NCBI RefSeq assembly: GCF_009176545.1
Contig: NZ_VTOJ01000001.1
Coordinates: forward strand, 2,372,552-2,436,551
DNA: 64,000 bases
Origin: Salinigranum salinum
GTDB lineage: Archaea > Halobacteriota > Halobacteria > Halobacteriales > Haloferacaceae
Direction: 5' to 3'
Notes under the pieces: generated by a model
What the model saw: the letters and a program-made list of their open reading frames with translations, nothing else
The model's database searches: none
What the model was told of the DNA's origin: nothing
Shown here: positions 17,038 through 27,103 of the stretch, one piece after another
Position numbering within the stretch: position 1 is the stretch's first letter
How the letters are laid out: each line of letters begins with the position of its first letter
Translations under genes and position numbers: made by a program

Positions 17038-18171
17038 ATGCGCATCGGTGTCGTGATCAACCCGATCGCCGGACTGGGCGGGCGGGTGGGACTGAAGGGA
17101 ACGGACGGGAAAGTCGAGGAGGCCCGCGCGCTCGGCGCCGAACCCCGCGCCCCGGACCGGGCCCGACGGGCGCTGGAGGCGTTTGCCCGGCGTGCGCCCG
17201 ACGCCACCGTCCTCACCTGGGATGCGCCGATGGGGGCCGACGTCGTCCGCGCGGCCGGCCTCGAACCGACGGTGCTCGGGTCGCCCGACGGGAGCGAGAC
17301 GTCCGCGGCCGACACGCGCGATGCGGTCCGTGCGTTCGTCGACTACGTCCCGCCCCGGGAAGATCGAGACGGGCGAGCAGCGGAGCCCGAAGACGCGGGC
17401 GTCGACCTCGTGCTGTTCGTCGGCGGCGACGGAACCGCGGGGGACGTGGCCGACGCCATCGCGGCGGCGGTCTCGGACGCCACCGACGACCGACGGATCC
17501 CGATGCTCGGCGTGCCGGCGGGCGTGAAGGTGTACTCGTCGGTGTTCGCGGTCTCACCCGAGGACGCCGGGGAGATCGCGGCCACGTTCACTCGCGTCGA
17601 GGAGCGCGAGGTGATGGACATCGACGAGGACCAGTATCGCGAAGGGGAGGTCAACCCGGAGCTCCGCGCCGTCGCGTGGGTGCCCGTCGCGGAGTCGCTC
17701 CAGTCGTCGAAACAGACGGGCGGTGGCACCGTCGAGACGCTCGCGGAGGGCGTCGCCGCGGACGTCCGCGAGGGCGTCACGTACGTCCTCGGGCCCGGGA
17801 GCACCGTCGGCGCGATCAAGCGCGCGCTCGGGTTCGAGGGCTCGCCGCTGGGTGTGGACGTCTGGCGTGACGGCGAGGTGGTCGTCCACGACGGGACCGA
17901 GCAGGAGATCCTCGCGGCGCTCGGGGACGAGAACGTGATCGTCGTCTCGCCGATCGGCGGCCAGGGATTCGTCTTCGGTCGCGGCAACCCACAGCTGTCG
18001 CCCGCGGTCGTCCGCCAGTGTGACCTCCGGATCGTCGCCTCCCGGTCGAAACTCGACGACATCGGCGTGCTCAGAGTGGACACGGACGACCCCGAGCTGG
18101 ACGAGGAGCTCCGGGGGTGGACCCGCGTCCGGATCGGTCGCGTCGAACAGCGGATGATGGAGATCGTCTGA
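17038..18171 (+). CDS. ATP-NAD kinase family protein
   Basis: The 377-residue protein starts MRIGVVINPIAGLGGRVGLKG, an N-terminal NP(I/V)AG motif. It has the diagnostic kinase motif LFVGGDGTAGDVADAI (GGDGT), IPMLGVPAGVKVYSSVFAVSP and a C-terminal VVSPIGGQGFVFGRGNPQLSP loop. It belongs to the COG3199-type branch, longer than classical NAD kinase. The reaction would be phosphorylation of NAD or a related small molecule. It is monocistronic. A CCTTTTGACC element 25-32 nt upstream may be the TATA region. Confidence 0.82.
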   Translation: MRIGVVINPIAGLGGRVGLKGTDGKVEEARALGAEPRAPDRARRALEAFARRAPDATVLTWDAPMGADVVRAAGLEPTVLGSPDGSETSAADTRDAVRAFVDYVPPREDRDGRAAEPEDAGVDLVLFVGGDGTAGDVADAIAAAVSDATDDRRIPMLGVPAGVKVYSSVFAVSPEDAGEIAATFTRVEEREVMDIDEDQYREGEVNPELRAVAWVPVAESLQSSKQTGGGTVETLAEGVAADVREGVTYVLGPGSTVGAIKRALGFEGSPLGVDVWRDGEVVVHDGTEQEILAALGDENVIVVSPIGGQGFVFGRGNPQLSPAVVRQCDLRIVASRSKLDDIGVLRVDTDDPELDEELRGWTRVRIGRVEQRMMEIV

Positions 18172-18369
18172 GACAGGGGAGAGGGCAGGCGCACACCGGG
18201 GAGACGCGGGGCGGAGGCGGGGTCGGGTGGTCACTCCCGGACAGATCCGTGCCGACGGTGTCCATTTGTGACTATGTGATACTGTCTCGTGAAGATTCGA
18301 ACGAGAAAATAATGTTGTATAAACTCACGATGGTGAAGATTAAGGTTGTTGAAGGTATACCTGGCGTGT

Positions 18370-19401
18370 ATGGAGACGCGGAAGGTCCAGCGGCTCGGTC
18401 CGTCGACGCTAGCGATGACGCTGCCGGCGGAGTGGGCCAAGGAGCACGGTGTCGAGAAGGGAGACGAGGTGTCGTTGCGCATGGGCGGGAAGGGGACGCT
18501 GACCGTCCTGCCCGAGTCCGCCAACACGGAGGACTCGAAGGCGGTCATCCGTGCGGACAAACTGAACGCGAACGCGCTCGAACGCGCCATCGTCGCGCAG
18601 TACGTCCTCGGGCGGCGCATCATCCACATCGAGAAGAGCGAGGGCGCGCTCGACTCCGAACACATCAACGCCGTCTACAAGGCCGAGACCCAGCTGATGG
18701 GACTCGGCGTCATCGAGGAGACCCCCGAGCGGATCGCCATCCGCTGCTCCGTCGACCCCGAGGACTTCACCCTCGACAACCTCCTCGAACGGCTGGAGAA
18801 CACGGGGAGCACGATGCGCGGGGAGGCGATCAAGGCGCTCGCACACGGGAACCCCGACCTCGCCCAGCGCGCGCTCAACCGCGAGCGGCAGGCGAACAAG
18901 ATCTTCGTCCTCCTGCTCCGGTTGATCTTCACGGCGTACCAGAACCCGAGTCTGGCGCGCGCCGTGGGGCTCGAAGAGGGCTTCCCCCTGATCGGCTACC
19001 GGTCGGTCGCCAAGAACCTCGAACTCACCGCGGACAACGCCGAGGACATCGCCAACATCTGTCTGAACGCCGAGAACCACACGCTCGACGTCGACTCGGC
19101 GACGATGCGGCGGATCCGCGAGTTCACCGATCAGGTCGACGAGGTCACCGCGACGGCCGTCCGCGCCGTCGTCGACCGCGACTACGACCTCACCATCGAG
19201 GTGCGCGACATGTTTCGCGAACTCAAGGACCGCGAACGCGACATCCTCGACGACCTCCCCGAGATGGAGAACCAGAAGCTGCTGCAGGTGCGCGAGGTGC
19301 TCGTCAGCCTCCAGCAGACCGCGCAGTACGCGATGCGAAACGCCGAGATCGCGGCGAACCTCGCGCTCAACGAGGAGTCCGAGCACGTCACGTTGATCTA
19401 G
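18370..19401 (+). CDS. PhoU-domain protein with N-terminal AbrB/SpoVT DNA-binding domain
   Basis: 343 residues. Residues 1-45 (METRKVQRLGPSTLAMTLPAEWAKEHGVEKGDEV) are a swapped-hairpin AbrB/SpoVT domain, followed by two PhoU-like helical bundles (about 115-340) with LARAVGLEEGFPLIGYRSVAKNLELTADNAEDIAN. This archaeal fusion is predicted to regulate phosphate uptake. No Pst transporter is in the window. The start at METRKV is chosen because the AbrB domain begins there; an ATG 24 nt upstream exists. The leader is AT-rich (TTGTATAAAC at about 18314) and likely holds the promoter. Confidence 0.85.
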   Translation: METRKVQRLGPSTLAMTLPAEWAKEHGVEKGDEVSLRMGGKGTLTVLPESANTEDSKAVIRADKLNANALERAIVAQYVLGRRIIHIEKSEGALDSEHINAVYKAETQLMGLGVIEETPERIAIRCSVDPEDFTLDNLLERLENTGSTMRGEAIKALAHGNPDLAQRALNRERQANKIFVLLLRLIFTAYQNPSLARAVGLEEGFPLIGYRSVAKNLELTADNAEDIANICLNAENHTLDVDSATMRRIREFTDQVDEVTATAVRAVVDRDYDLTIEVRDMFRELKDRERDILDDLPEMENQKLLQVREVLVSLQQTAQYAMRNAEIAANLALNEESEHVTLI

Positions 19402-19450
19402 ACGCCGTGCCGTCGGCCCGTCCGACGGCGGGACAGCCGGGCAGGACGAC

Positions 19451-20026
19451 TCACGCCGTCGTCGCGAGGAACGACGCGAGACTCACGACGACGCCGACCA
19501 GCAGGTAGCTCCCGATCCCGACGACCCCGGGACGGAGCAGGTCCGCCACGCGGGCCGTCCGGAGGTCGACTGTCGTCCTGAACGTCGACAGCCGGATGAA
19601 GATGACGAGCGCCGGGAGCAGAAACACGAGCGCAGAGAGGACCAGACCGGCCGCGACCGAGACGGCATCGGCGGGGACGGTTCCGGCCGCGGCGTCGAGA
19701 CCCCGCCACCGGTGGACCCACGCCACGACGCGAAGCGTCGGATACGTCCAGAGCCACGCCACGAGGACGCTGCAGACGAGGTGGTAGACGCCGACCCGCC
19801 AGCGCGCCGTGTCGGTGTCGTACACGGGCATGGTCCACGGCGGGACGAGTCCGACGCCCTGCCACCACAACAACGGCAGCGTGAGGATCCCGGAGACGAC
19901 TCCGATGGGGAGCCAGAGCCGGACGTCCCGGACGGCCAGCAGCAGGAAGTCCGGCCCTTCGAGGACCAGTGCGAACGAGAGGACGACGGCGGTGACGCGC
20001 AGGCCGAGGATCGTTCCGCGTCTCAT
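19451..20026 (-). CDS. Integral membrane protein, unknown function (191 aa)
   Basis: The product has five or so hydrophobic segments (for example VTAVVLSFALVLEGPDFLLLAV, VYHLVCSVLVAWLWTYP, AVSVAAGLVLSALVFLLPALVIFI, YLLVGVVVSLASF). It shows no family motif that I recognise. It is convergent with the PhoU/AbrB gene and divergent from the 59-aa membrane gene. The frame is supported by its hydrophobic pattern, since the opposite-frame readings are Arg-rich shadows. Confidence 0.65.
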   Translation of the reverse strand: MRRGTILGLRVTAVVLSFALVLEGPDFLLLAVRDVRLWLPIGVVSGILTLPLLWWQGVGLVPPWTMPVYDTDTARWRVGVYHLVCSVLVAWLWTYPTLRVVAWVHRWRGLDAAAGTVPADAVSVAAGLVLSALVFLLPALVIFIRLSTFRTTVDLRTARVADLLRPGVVGIGSYLLVGVVVSLASFLATTA

Positions 20027-20193
20027 CGTGTCCGTCCCGACGCGCGACCGTTCACGCTCATCCGTTCGAGCAGGAGCGACGGGGATCCGTCCGACGGCCG
20101 AAACAGCACGTTCGACGGTGTGTGGTTCGCCCGCCGGCGACGGCCGTCGGCGGTGTCGAATGAACTAAGTACGCAGTCGCGTTCTCGGGACAC

Positions 20194-20373
20194 ATGGAAT
20201 CAACGGTCAGCTCGGACAAAGGAATCGGTTTCGCCGTGGTGCTCTCCCTCCTGACGCTGGTCGGCGCGGCCGTGATGCTGGGCGGTCCCGGACAGGTGGC
20301 GAAGGCGTGGGGGTTCGCCCTGGCGATGGTCGCGGCGATGCTGGCGGTCGTGTTCACACAGCTGTACTGGTGA
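20194..20373 (+). CDS. Small two-helix membrane protein (59 aa), probably DUF7525
   Basis: It reads MESTVSSDKGIGFAVVLSLL and then a second helix AWGFALAMVAAMLAVVFTQLYW, a hairpin of two membrane segments. I believe it matches the small haloarchaeal DUF7525 family, from memory. A TATA-like ACTAAGTAC lies about 22-30 nt upstream of the ATG, so the mRNA is probably leaderless. Function unknown. Confidence 0.65.
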   Translation: MESTVSSDKGIGFAVVLSLLTLVGAAVMLGGPGQVAKAWGFALAMVAAMLAVVFTQLYW

Positions 20374-20445
20374 CGTCGACGATCGGCTCTCGAAACTGAT
20401 ACCCCACAAGTAACCGTTAAGAACGTCTGCCCCTAACCTTCTACG

Positions 20446-20670
20446 ATGACTGACTACACCGAGGAAGAGCAGCGGATCGTCGCGTACCTGCGAGAGAGTG
20501 TCTCGTGCGGTGAGCGATACTTCCGTGCCAAGAACATCGCGGAGGCGATCGGTCTCTCTGCGAAACAGGTCGGTGCCCGCCTCCCCACGCTCGCGGAGAA
20601 GTCCGACGAGGTCGAGATCGAGAAGTGGGGTCGCGCGCGGTCGACGACCTGGCGCGTGACGCCGTCGTAA
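20446..20670 (+). CDS. Small winged-helix-like protein (74 aa), probably DUF7123
   Basis: The protein reads MTDYTEEEQRIVAYLRESVS, then RAKNIAEAIGLSAKQVGARLPTLAEK and EIEKWGRARSTTWRV. This is a helix-turn-helix pattern with a C-terminal wing, conserved across haloarchaea (DUF7123, from memory). It is likely a DNA-binding protein or a regulator of chromatin or transcription. AT-rich AACCGTTAAGAAC upstream fits a leaderless promoter. Confidence 0.7.
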   Translation: MTDYTEEEQRIVAYLRESVSCGERYFRAKNIAEAIGLSAKQVGARLPTLAEKSDEVEIEKWGRARSTTWRVTPS

Positions 20671-20762
20671 GGCGCTCTCTCCGTCGGTGCGGTTCCCCGA
20701 TCCGACCCCGTCTTCTCCGGACGATTCCGCGCTTTTTTACCCGCTCCCACAGACGTACACAC

Positions 20763-21197
20763 ATGACAGTCCGTGTCCAGCGGACCTTCGAGTTCGACGC
20801 TCCGGGCGAGCGGGTCTGGGAGTTCATCTCCGACCCCGGAAAGCGCGCCGAGGCGATCAGCGTCGTCGAACGGTTCGAGGTCGACGAGGCGGGCAAGCGA
20901 GCCACCTGGCACATCAACCTCCCCATCCCCGTCATCAACAGGACGGCCGAGGTGGAGACGCGAGACGTCGTCGTCGAACCCCCTCGTTACGTGAAGTTCG
21001 TCGGCAAGTCCTCGGTGATGCGCGTCACGGGGGAACACACGATCGAGACGATCGACGAGTCGTCGTGCCGACTGGTCAACGAGTTCGTCGTCGACGGGCG
21101 GCTGCCGGGCGTCGAACGGTTCTTCAAGAAGAACCTCGATCGCGAGCTCCGCAACCTCGAACAGGCGCTCCGGCGCGAACTCGAACTCACGGCCTGA
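20763..21197 (+). CDS. SRPBCC (START-like) family protein
   Basis: The 144-residue protein starts MTVRVQRTFEFDAPGERVWEFISDPGKRAEAI, the classic first strand and helix of the SRPBCC/polyketide-cyclase fold, and ends with a long helix LPGVERFFKKNLDRELRNLEQAL. The fold encloses a hydrophobic ligand pocket; the ligand is unknown. A TATA-like CTTTTTTAC lies 23-31 nt upstream. The nitrilase gene follows after 6 nt, so both form an operon. Confidence 0.75.
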   Translation: MTVRVQRTFEFDAPGERVWEFISDPGKRAEAISVVERFEVDEAGKRATWHINLPIPVINRTAEVETRDVVVEPPRYVKFVGKSSVMRVTGEHTIETIDESSCRLVNEFVVDGRLPGVERFFKKNLDRELRNLEQALRRELELTA

Positions 21198-21203
21198 CCC
21201 GCG

Positions 21204-22013
21204 ATGCAGCTCACACTTGCCCAGCTGGAACAGAAGACGGGGGACGTCGAGGGGAACCGCGGCCGTGCCGCCGCGGCCGTCGAGCGCGCGGCGGATCGCG
21301 GCGCGGACCTGATCGCGCTCCCGGAGCTCTGGAACGTCGGCTACTTCTCGTTCGAGTCGTACGCGCGGGAGGCCGAGAGCGTCGAGGGTCCCACGCTGTC
21401 GGCCCTGAGTGCGCTCGCGGAGCGACACGACGTGGGGCTCCTCGCCGGGAGCATCGTCGAGGACCTCGGCGCGTCGGCTGCGGACGGCGTCGACGTGCCC
21501 GCCGACGAGGGGCTCGCCAACACCGCCGTCTTCTTCGACCGCGAGGGACGCCGTCGCGGGATCTACCGCAAACACCACCTGTTCGGCTACGGCTCGGCCG
21601 AGACGCGGCTCCTGACCGCCGGCGAGAACCTCCCGACGGTCGACTTCGAGGGGTTCACGCTCGGCTTCACCACGTGTTACGACCTCCGGTTCCCCGAACT
21701 CTACCGCGAACTGGCAGAGGCGGGCGTGACGCTCGTGCTCGTCCCGAGCGCGTGGCCCTACCCGCGCGTCGAACACTGGAAGCTCCTCCCACGCACCCGC
21801 GCCGTCGAGAACCTCGTCTACGTGGCGACGATCAACGGCGCGGCGGCGTTCGACGAGGCGACGCTTCTGGGGCGGTCGACCGTCTACGACCCCTGGGGGA
21901 CGCCGCTGGCCAGTACCGGCGACGAACCGTCGCTCGTCACGACCGAGGTGACGCCCGAGCGCGTCGCCGCCGTGCGCGAGGAGTTCCCGGCGTGGCAGGA
22001 CCGCCGCCGGTGA
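21204..22013 (+). CDS. Carbon-nitrogen hydrolase (nitrilase/omega-amidase-like)
   Basis: 269 residues with the nitrilase triad in order: Glu41 in LIALPELWNVG, Lys near residue 121 in IYRKHHLFGYG, and Cys near 157 in TTCYDLRFPELYREL. The YRKHHLF and CYDLRFPE motifs fit the Nit/omega-amidase branch, which deamidates alpha-ketoglutaramate or similar small amides, rather than true nitrilases. It starts at ATG 6 nt after the SRPBCC gene. It is probably cytoplasmic, since no signal is visible. Confidence 0.85.
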   Translation: MQLTLAQLEQKTGDVEGNRGRAAAAVERAADRGADLIALPELWNVGYFSFESYAREAESVEGPTLSALSALAERHDVGLLAGSIVEDLGASAADGVDVPADEGLANTAVFFDREGRRRGIYRKHHLFGYGSAETRLLTAGENLPTVDFEGFTLGFTTCYDLRFPELYRELAEAGVTLVLVPSAWPYPRVEHWKLLPRTRAVENLVYVATINGAAAFDEATLLGRSTVYDPWGTPLASTGDEPSLVTTEVTPERVAAVREEFPAWQDRRR

Positions 22014-22296
22014 CGGCCGACCGGCCCGGGTCGCCGGGTCCAGCCGCAGTCGGTGGGTTTAACTCGTTGCTCTTCATACGAGTAGTTGCCAACGGACGAC
22101 GCTTTTCTCGTCGAAGTTGGCATTCAACGAAACACCGCGTCGACACCGCAGTATCGGGGTCTACTGTGGTACTCGTCCCGGACCGCGTGGCGACCCCCTG
22201 AGCCCGGCAGGGGTACACCACCACTTCGCGCTCCCGCCACCTCCCGTTTCGATTCGAACGATCAGCGTCGGCTCCGACCACGTCCGCGTGGCGACG

Positions 22297-23205
22297 TCAC
22301 GACGGCCGTTTCACGACCAGTACGGGGACGTCGACTGTCCGGAGCACCGTGGATGCGACGCTCCCCAGCATCTGTCGGCGAAGGTTCGACCGGCCGTGTG
22401 AACCCATGACGACCAGGTCGATCTCCTGGTCGGTGACGTACTCCTCGATTCCGACGGCAGCACCCCCGAACGATGCAGTCCGGACGACGGCCGTCTCGAC
22501 GTCCAGCGCGGGTGCCGTCGTCCGGAGTTCGGTCTCGACGCCCTCGACGACCCCCTTCCCGCGTTCCTCGAGTCGATCGACGAACGACTTCTCGAGCCCC
22601 CCCGCACTGAACATTCCACCCGCCTCTTGGAGGTCGACGACGTTCAGCACGTGGACGACCGCGTCGTAGCGCTGTGCGAACGCGGCCCCGTGTGGGGTGG
22701 CGACACCGGCGTTCTCGCTTCCGTCCGTGGGGAGGAGGATCCGGTCGTAGTCGGGGTCTCCCGCGCTCGCCGACTCGGACGCCTCGTCCGCTCCCGGAAC
22801 GACGAACACGGGGACGTCGCTCCGGTGGAGTACGTGCTCGGTGACGCCGCCGAGCAGGCGCCTTCCGAGGCCAGTCATCCCCTGTCGTCCGAGGACGATC
22901 AGGTCGGCGTCCCGTTCGGCGGCGAACGCACAGATCTCGGCGGCGGGCTTGCCGTCCCTTCGTTCCGTCCGGACGGACTGGTCGCGCTCTGCGGCGAGTT
23001 CCGTGATCTCCTCGAGGATCGCATCACTCCGTTCGCGGAGTCGTTCCGTCTCGTCGCCGCCCCTCGCCAGTCGGAGCGCGCTCCGTTCGACGACGGAGAG
23101 CACGTCGACCGTGGCGTTGAACGCCGCCGCGAGGGCGAGGCCGCGACTCGCCGCGCGGGTCGCTTCCGGACTCCCGTCGACGGGAATCACCACGTGGGAG
23201 TACAT
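22297..23205 (-). CDS. Tandem universal stress protein (two Usp domains)
   Basis: The 302-residue protein starts MYSHVVIPVDGSPEATRAASRG. Domain 1 (about 1-145) ends with LGRQGMTGLGRRLLGGVTEHV and VPVFVV. Domain 2 (about 158-302) starts YDRILLPTDGSENAG and ends GSHGRSNLRRQMLGSVASTV. Both keep the G2xG9xG(S/T) ATP-binding pattern. It probably binds ATP under stress. An earlier in-frame ATG 36 nt upstream is possible, but MYSHV matches family starts. A 26-bp direct repeat lies about 105-160 nt upstream. Confidence 0.85.
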   Translation of the reverse strand: MYSHVVIPVDGSPEATRAASRGLALAAAFNATVDVLSVVERSALRLARGGDETERLRERSDAILEEITELAAERDQSVRTERRDGKPAAEICAFAAERDADLIVLGRQGMTGLGRRLLGGVTEHVLHRSDVPVFVVPGADEASESASAGDPDYDRILLPTDGSENAGVATPHGAAFAQRYDAVVHVLNVVDLQEAGGMFSAGGLEKSFVDRLEERGKGVVEGVETELRTTAPALDVETAVVRTASFGGAAVGIEEYVTDQEIDLVVMGSHGRSNLRRQMLGSVASTVLRTVDVPVLVVKRPS

Positions 23206-23310
23206 CGTGTTCAGGGACCGTTCGACCGACGGCCTCTTCACGCTTTGCTATATCTGACCGTCCGACCGCCGACGACGCTGTCGGGACCTGGGACACACCG
23301 GGACGGCCGG

Positions 23311-23364
23311 TCGTGCTCGACGTATCGAAACCTGCCAGTCGTGCTCGACGTATCGAAACCTGCC
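23311..23364. repeat. 26-bp direct repeat pair upstream of the Usp gene
   Basis: TCGTGCTCGACGTATCGAAA followed by CCTGCC occurs at 23311-23336 and again, base for base, at 23339-23364 with a 2-nt gap. Each unit holds a TCGA-CGTA-TCGA element with palindromic arms. It lies between the stop of the aldehyde dehydrogenase gene and the start of the Usp gene (both leftward), so it is in the Usp promoter region and may be a paired regulator site. Confidence 0.6.
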
Positions 23365-23422
23365 GCCCGCGGCGGTCCTCGACGTCGACGCCGCGAACGT
23401 CCCTCACCCGGAAACCGAACGC

Positions 23423-24949
<1,527 letters not shown>

Positions 24950-24972
24950 GAGTGTAGGTGATGCGCGTCCCG

Positions 24973-24983
24973 GATTAATATAC
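24973..24983 (-). promoter_or_regulatory. TATA box of the aldehyde dehydrogenase gene
   Basis: On the minus strand TATATTAAT lies 25-33 nt before the ATG at 24949. This is exact geometry for a leaderless haloarchaeal transcript, and it stands out in a G+C-rich setting. Confidence 0.7.
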
Positions 24984-25070
24984 GCAACCGTCCATGGAAG
25001 GGTCGGCGCGGTCGTCGTGCCGCGGGCACCATCCCGCGCGGCACGTCGCCCCGCTTACACCGCGCGCTCA

Positions 25071-25090
25071 TATGGTAAACGTAAACATAC
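25071..25090 (+). promoter_or_regulatory. Tandem GTAAAC element in the regulator promoter
   Basis: GTAAAC occurs twice back-to-back (25075-25080 and 25081-25086) within TATGGTAAACGTAAACATAC, 24-35 nt upstream of the Bat-type regulator ATG at 25110. It covers the expected TATA position, so it may be both TATA and an autoregulatory site. Confidence 0.45.
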
Positions 25091-25109
25091 CTGACTCGCA
25101 ACGGCGTGT

Positions 25110-25826
25110 ATGAGCAGCGAAACGGTCGGTGGTGGAACGCGGCTAACCCTCGATCTCTGGCATCCGAACTGCTGGGCGCTGGAGGCGACGTCGGAACATC
25201 CCGGTGGCATCCTCGCCCACGCGATCTACGACGCGCCGGCTGCGGCGGGGAGCACGGTCAACGGCCTGTTCACGGTCTACGGCGATTCGAGCAACGAGGT
25301 CGAGACGCTGCTCGACCACATCCGCGACTCGCGGCTCACGGGCGACGTGCAGGAGCTCAAGGCACGCTTCGGCCAGCCCGGACGCAGTATCTCGCCGGGC
25401 AACGCCGCCCGCGAGTTCTTCCTGGAGTACGACCCAGGCGACATGATCTGTCCGAAGCTCGTCCGCCAGGGGTTCGTCCACAGTGCCCCCTGCCGGATCG
25501 AGGGGGGCCGCGAGTACTGGCAGGTCGTCTACGCGGGCGAACGCGAACGGATCGAACCCAAACTCGACGTGATCCGCGAGGAGCAGGCGGCCGACATCGA
25601 CGTCGCCCGGATCGCCACCTCGGGCTCGGCGGAGTCCGAGCGGGAGCGCCGCCTCGACACGCTCACCCCGAGCCAGCGCGACGTGTTCGACCTCGCCCGG
25701 GACCGCGGCTACTACGAGTGGCCCCGCGGCGTCTCCACCCGCGACCTCGCCGACGAACTCGACGTCTCGAAGACGACCCTGCTCGAACACCTCCGCAAGG
25801 CCGAGGCGAAACTGCTGGACCCGTGA
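25110..25826 (+). CDS. Bacterio-opsin-activator-type (HTH-10) transcriptional regulator
   Basis: 238 residues. The N-terminal sensor-like part starts with TLDLWHPNCWALEATSEHPGGILAHAIY, a WHPNCW motif typical of one group of haloarchaeal Bat-like regulators. The C-terminal HTH_10 domain reads LDTLTPSQRDVFDLARDRGYYEWPRGVSTRDLADELDVSKTTLLEHLRKAEAKLL. It lies between the divergent P5C dehydrogenase gene and the convergent proline dehydrogenase gene, so it is the likely specific regulator of proline breakdown, which is inference from position. The Cys and His of the WHPNCW motif could sense a ligand or metal. Confidence 0.8.
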   Translation: MSSETVGGGTRLTLDLWHPNCWALEATSEHPGGILAHAIYDAPAAAGSTVNGLFTVYGDSSNEVETLLDHIRDSRLTGDVQELKARFGQPGRSISPGNAAREFFLEYDPGDMICPKLVRQGFVHSAPCRIEGGREYWQVVYAGERERIEPKLDVIREEQAADIDVARIATSGSAESERERRLDTLTPSQRDVFDLARDRGYYEWPRGVSTRDLADELDVSKTTLLEHLRKAEAKLLDP

Positions 25827-26083
25827 CCGGCGTCTTCTCCGGTCACGTCCGGGATTCGTCGGAGCGTTCGAGGAGTTCGACGTCTCTCGGTGGCCCGATC
25901 GCAGGGACTCGATCCTCTCGGTCGAGATAGCTCCACCGTGATGCCGGTCGTCACGCTGCTGCGAACGGGCGTGGGTCGGTCACCTCGACATCCACGCCAG
26001 CGCGTGGATACCACAGCCGTGGGACGACCTGCAGAGGGAGTCTGGTGGGTCTCGACGACGTCGACCGGCCGGCCGCGCCTCTT

Positions 26084-26920
26084 CTAGTTCCCGACGACGG
26101 CCCGCAACGCGAACAGCGCGTTCTCCTTGCGTTCGCGGATGCGCCGGTAGAAGTACGAGAACCACTTGCTGCCGTACGGGATGTACTGCCACACCTCGTA
26201 CTCCTCGGCGAGCTCGAACTGTGCGTCCTCGCGGACGCCCATGAGCATCTGCACCTCGAAGTCGGTTCCGTGTTCGTCGTGGAGCTCTCTCGCGACGTCG
26301 ATCATCGCCGGGTCGTGGCTGCCGACCGCGACACCGCCCTCGAACTCGCGGAACATGAGTTCGAGATACTCCCTGTACATCCGGTCGACCTCGCTCTTCT
26401 TCTTGTACGCGATCTCCTTCGGTTCGTCGTACGCGCCCTTGACGAGCCTGACTTTCCCCGGGAGAGGTGCGAGTCGCTGCAGGTCCTCGCCCGTTCGCTT
26501 GAGGTTCGCCTGCGTGCAGACGCCGACCATCCCGTCGGTCTCGCGTGCGAGTCGCTCGTAGGCGTCGAGCGTCACGTCGGTCGTCGTGTGGTCCTCCATG
26601 TCGATCCAGACGAACACCTCTCGCGCCGCGGCGTGGTCGACGATGCGGTCGAGGTTCTCAACGAACACGTCGTCGCCGACGTCGAGCCCGATCTGCGACG
26701 GTTTCACCGAGATGCAGGCGTCGACGTCCGACTCGTGGATGTCGTCGACCAGATCGACGTACGCGTCGGCGTCCTCGTCGGCGGGCGGGCGCTCCTGGTA
26801 GTGCTCCCCGAGGAGGTTGAGGATGCCCTTCACGTCCCCGTCGTTCAGGTCGCGAACGTGGTCGAGGGCTTCGGCCGGACCCTCCCCGGCGACGAAGTTG
26901 CTGGCGATCGGCGGGATCAT
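26084..26920 (-). CDS. Proline dehydrogenase (PRODH, FAD-dependent)
   Basis: The 278-residue protein starts MIPPIASNFVAGEGPAEALDH (ATG 26920; a GTG 9 nt upstream is possible). It has the PRODH TIM-barrel pattern: CISVKPSQIGLDVG, VWIDMEDHTTTDVTLDAYERL, RLVKGAYDEPKEIAYKKK (flavin and substrate Lys/Glu), ALMI-like AVGSHDPAMID, and the closing YIPYGSKWFSYFYRRIRER that binds the proline carboxylate through paired arginines. It oxidises proline to pyrroline-5-carboxylate, which feeds the ALDH gene 1.1 kb away. TTTAGA about 25-30 nt upstream is the likely TATA. The size matches single-function bacterial-type PRODH. Confidence 0.88.
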   Translation of the reverse strand: MIPPIASNFVAGEGPAEALDHVRDLNDGDVKGILNLLGEHYQERPPADEDADAYVDLVDDIHESDVDACISVKPSQIGLDVGDDVFVENLDRIVDHAAAREVFVWIDMEDHTTTDVTLDAYERLARETDGMVGVCTQANLKRTGEDLQRLAPLPGKVRLVKGAYDEPKEIAYKKKSEVDRMYREYLELMFREFEGGVAVGSHDPAMIDVARELHDEHGTDFEVQMLMGVREDAQFELAEEYEVWQYIPYGSKWFSYFYRRIRERKENALFALRAVVGN

Positions 26921-27103
26921 ACTTCTCACTACCGTCCCTGCCGTCTAAAGGTGGGCACCTACCATATTCTGCAGTACTATACCGGTCGAAAGAATAGAAT
27001 TTGACGAACGGTTCGGTCGGACCACTCGACTGACGTCGCCTATCCCTACCATGGACGGTTTCATCTATAAGCCCGGGCTGTGGATAGCCCGTGATAGTTC
27101 GCT

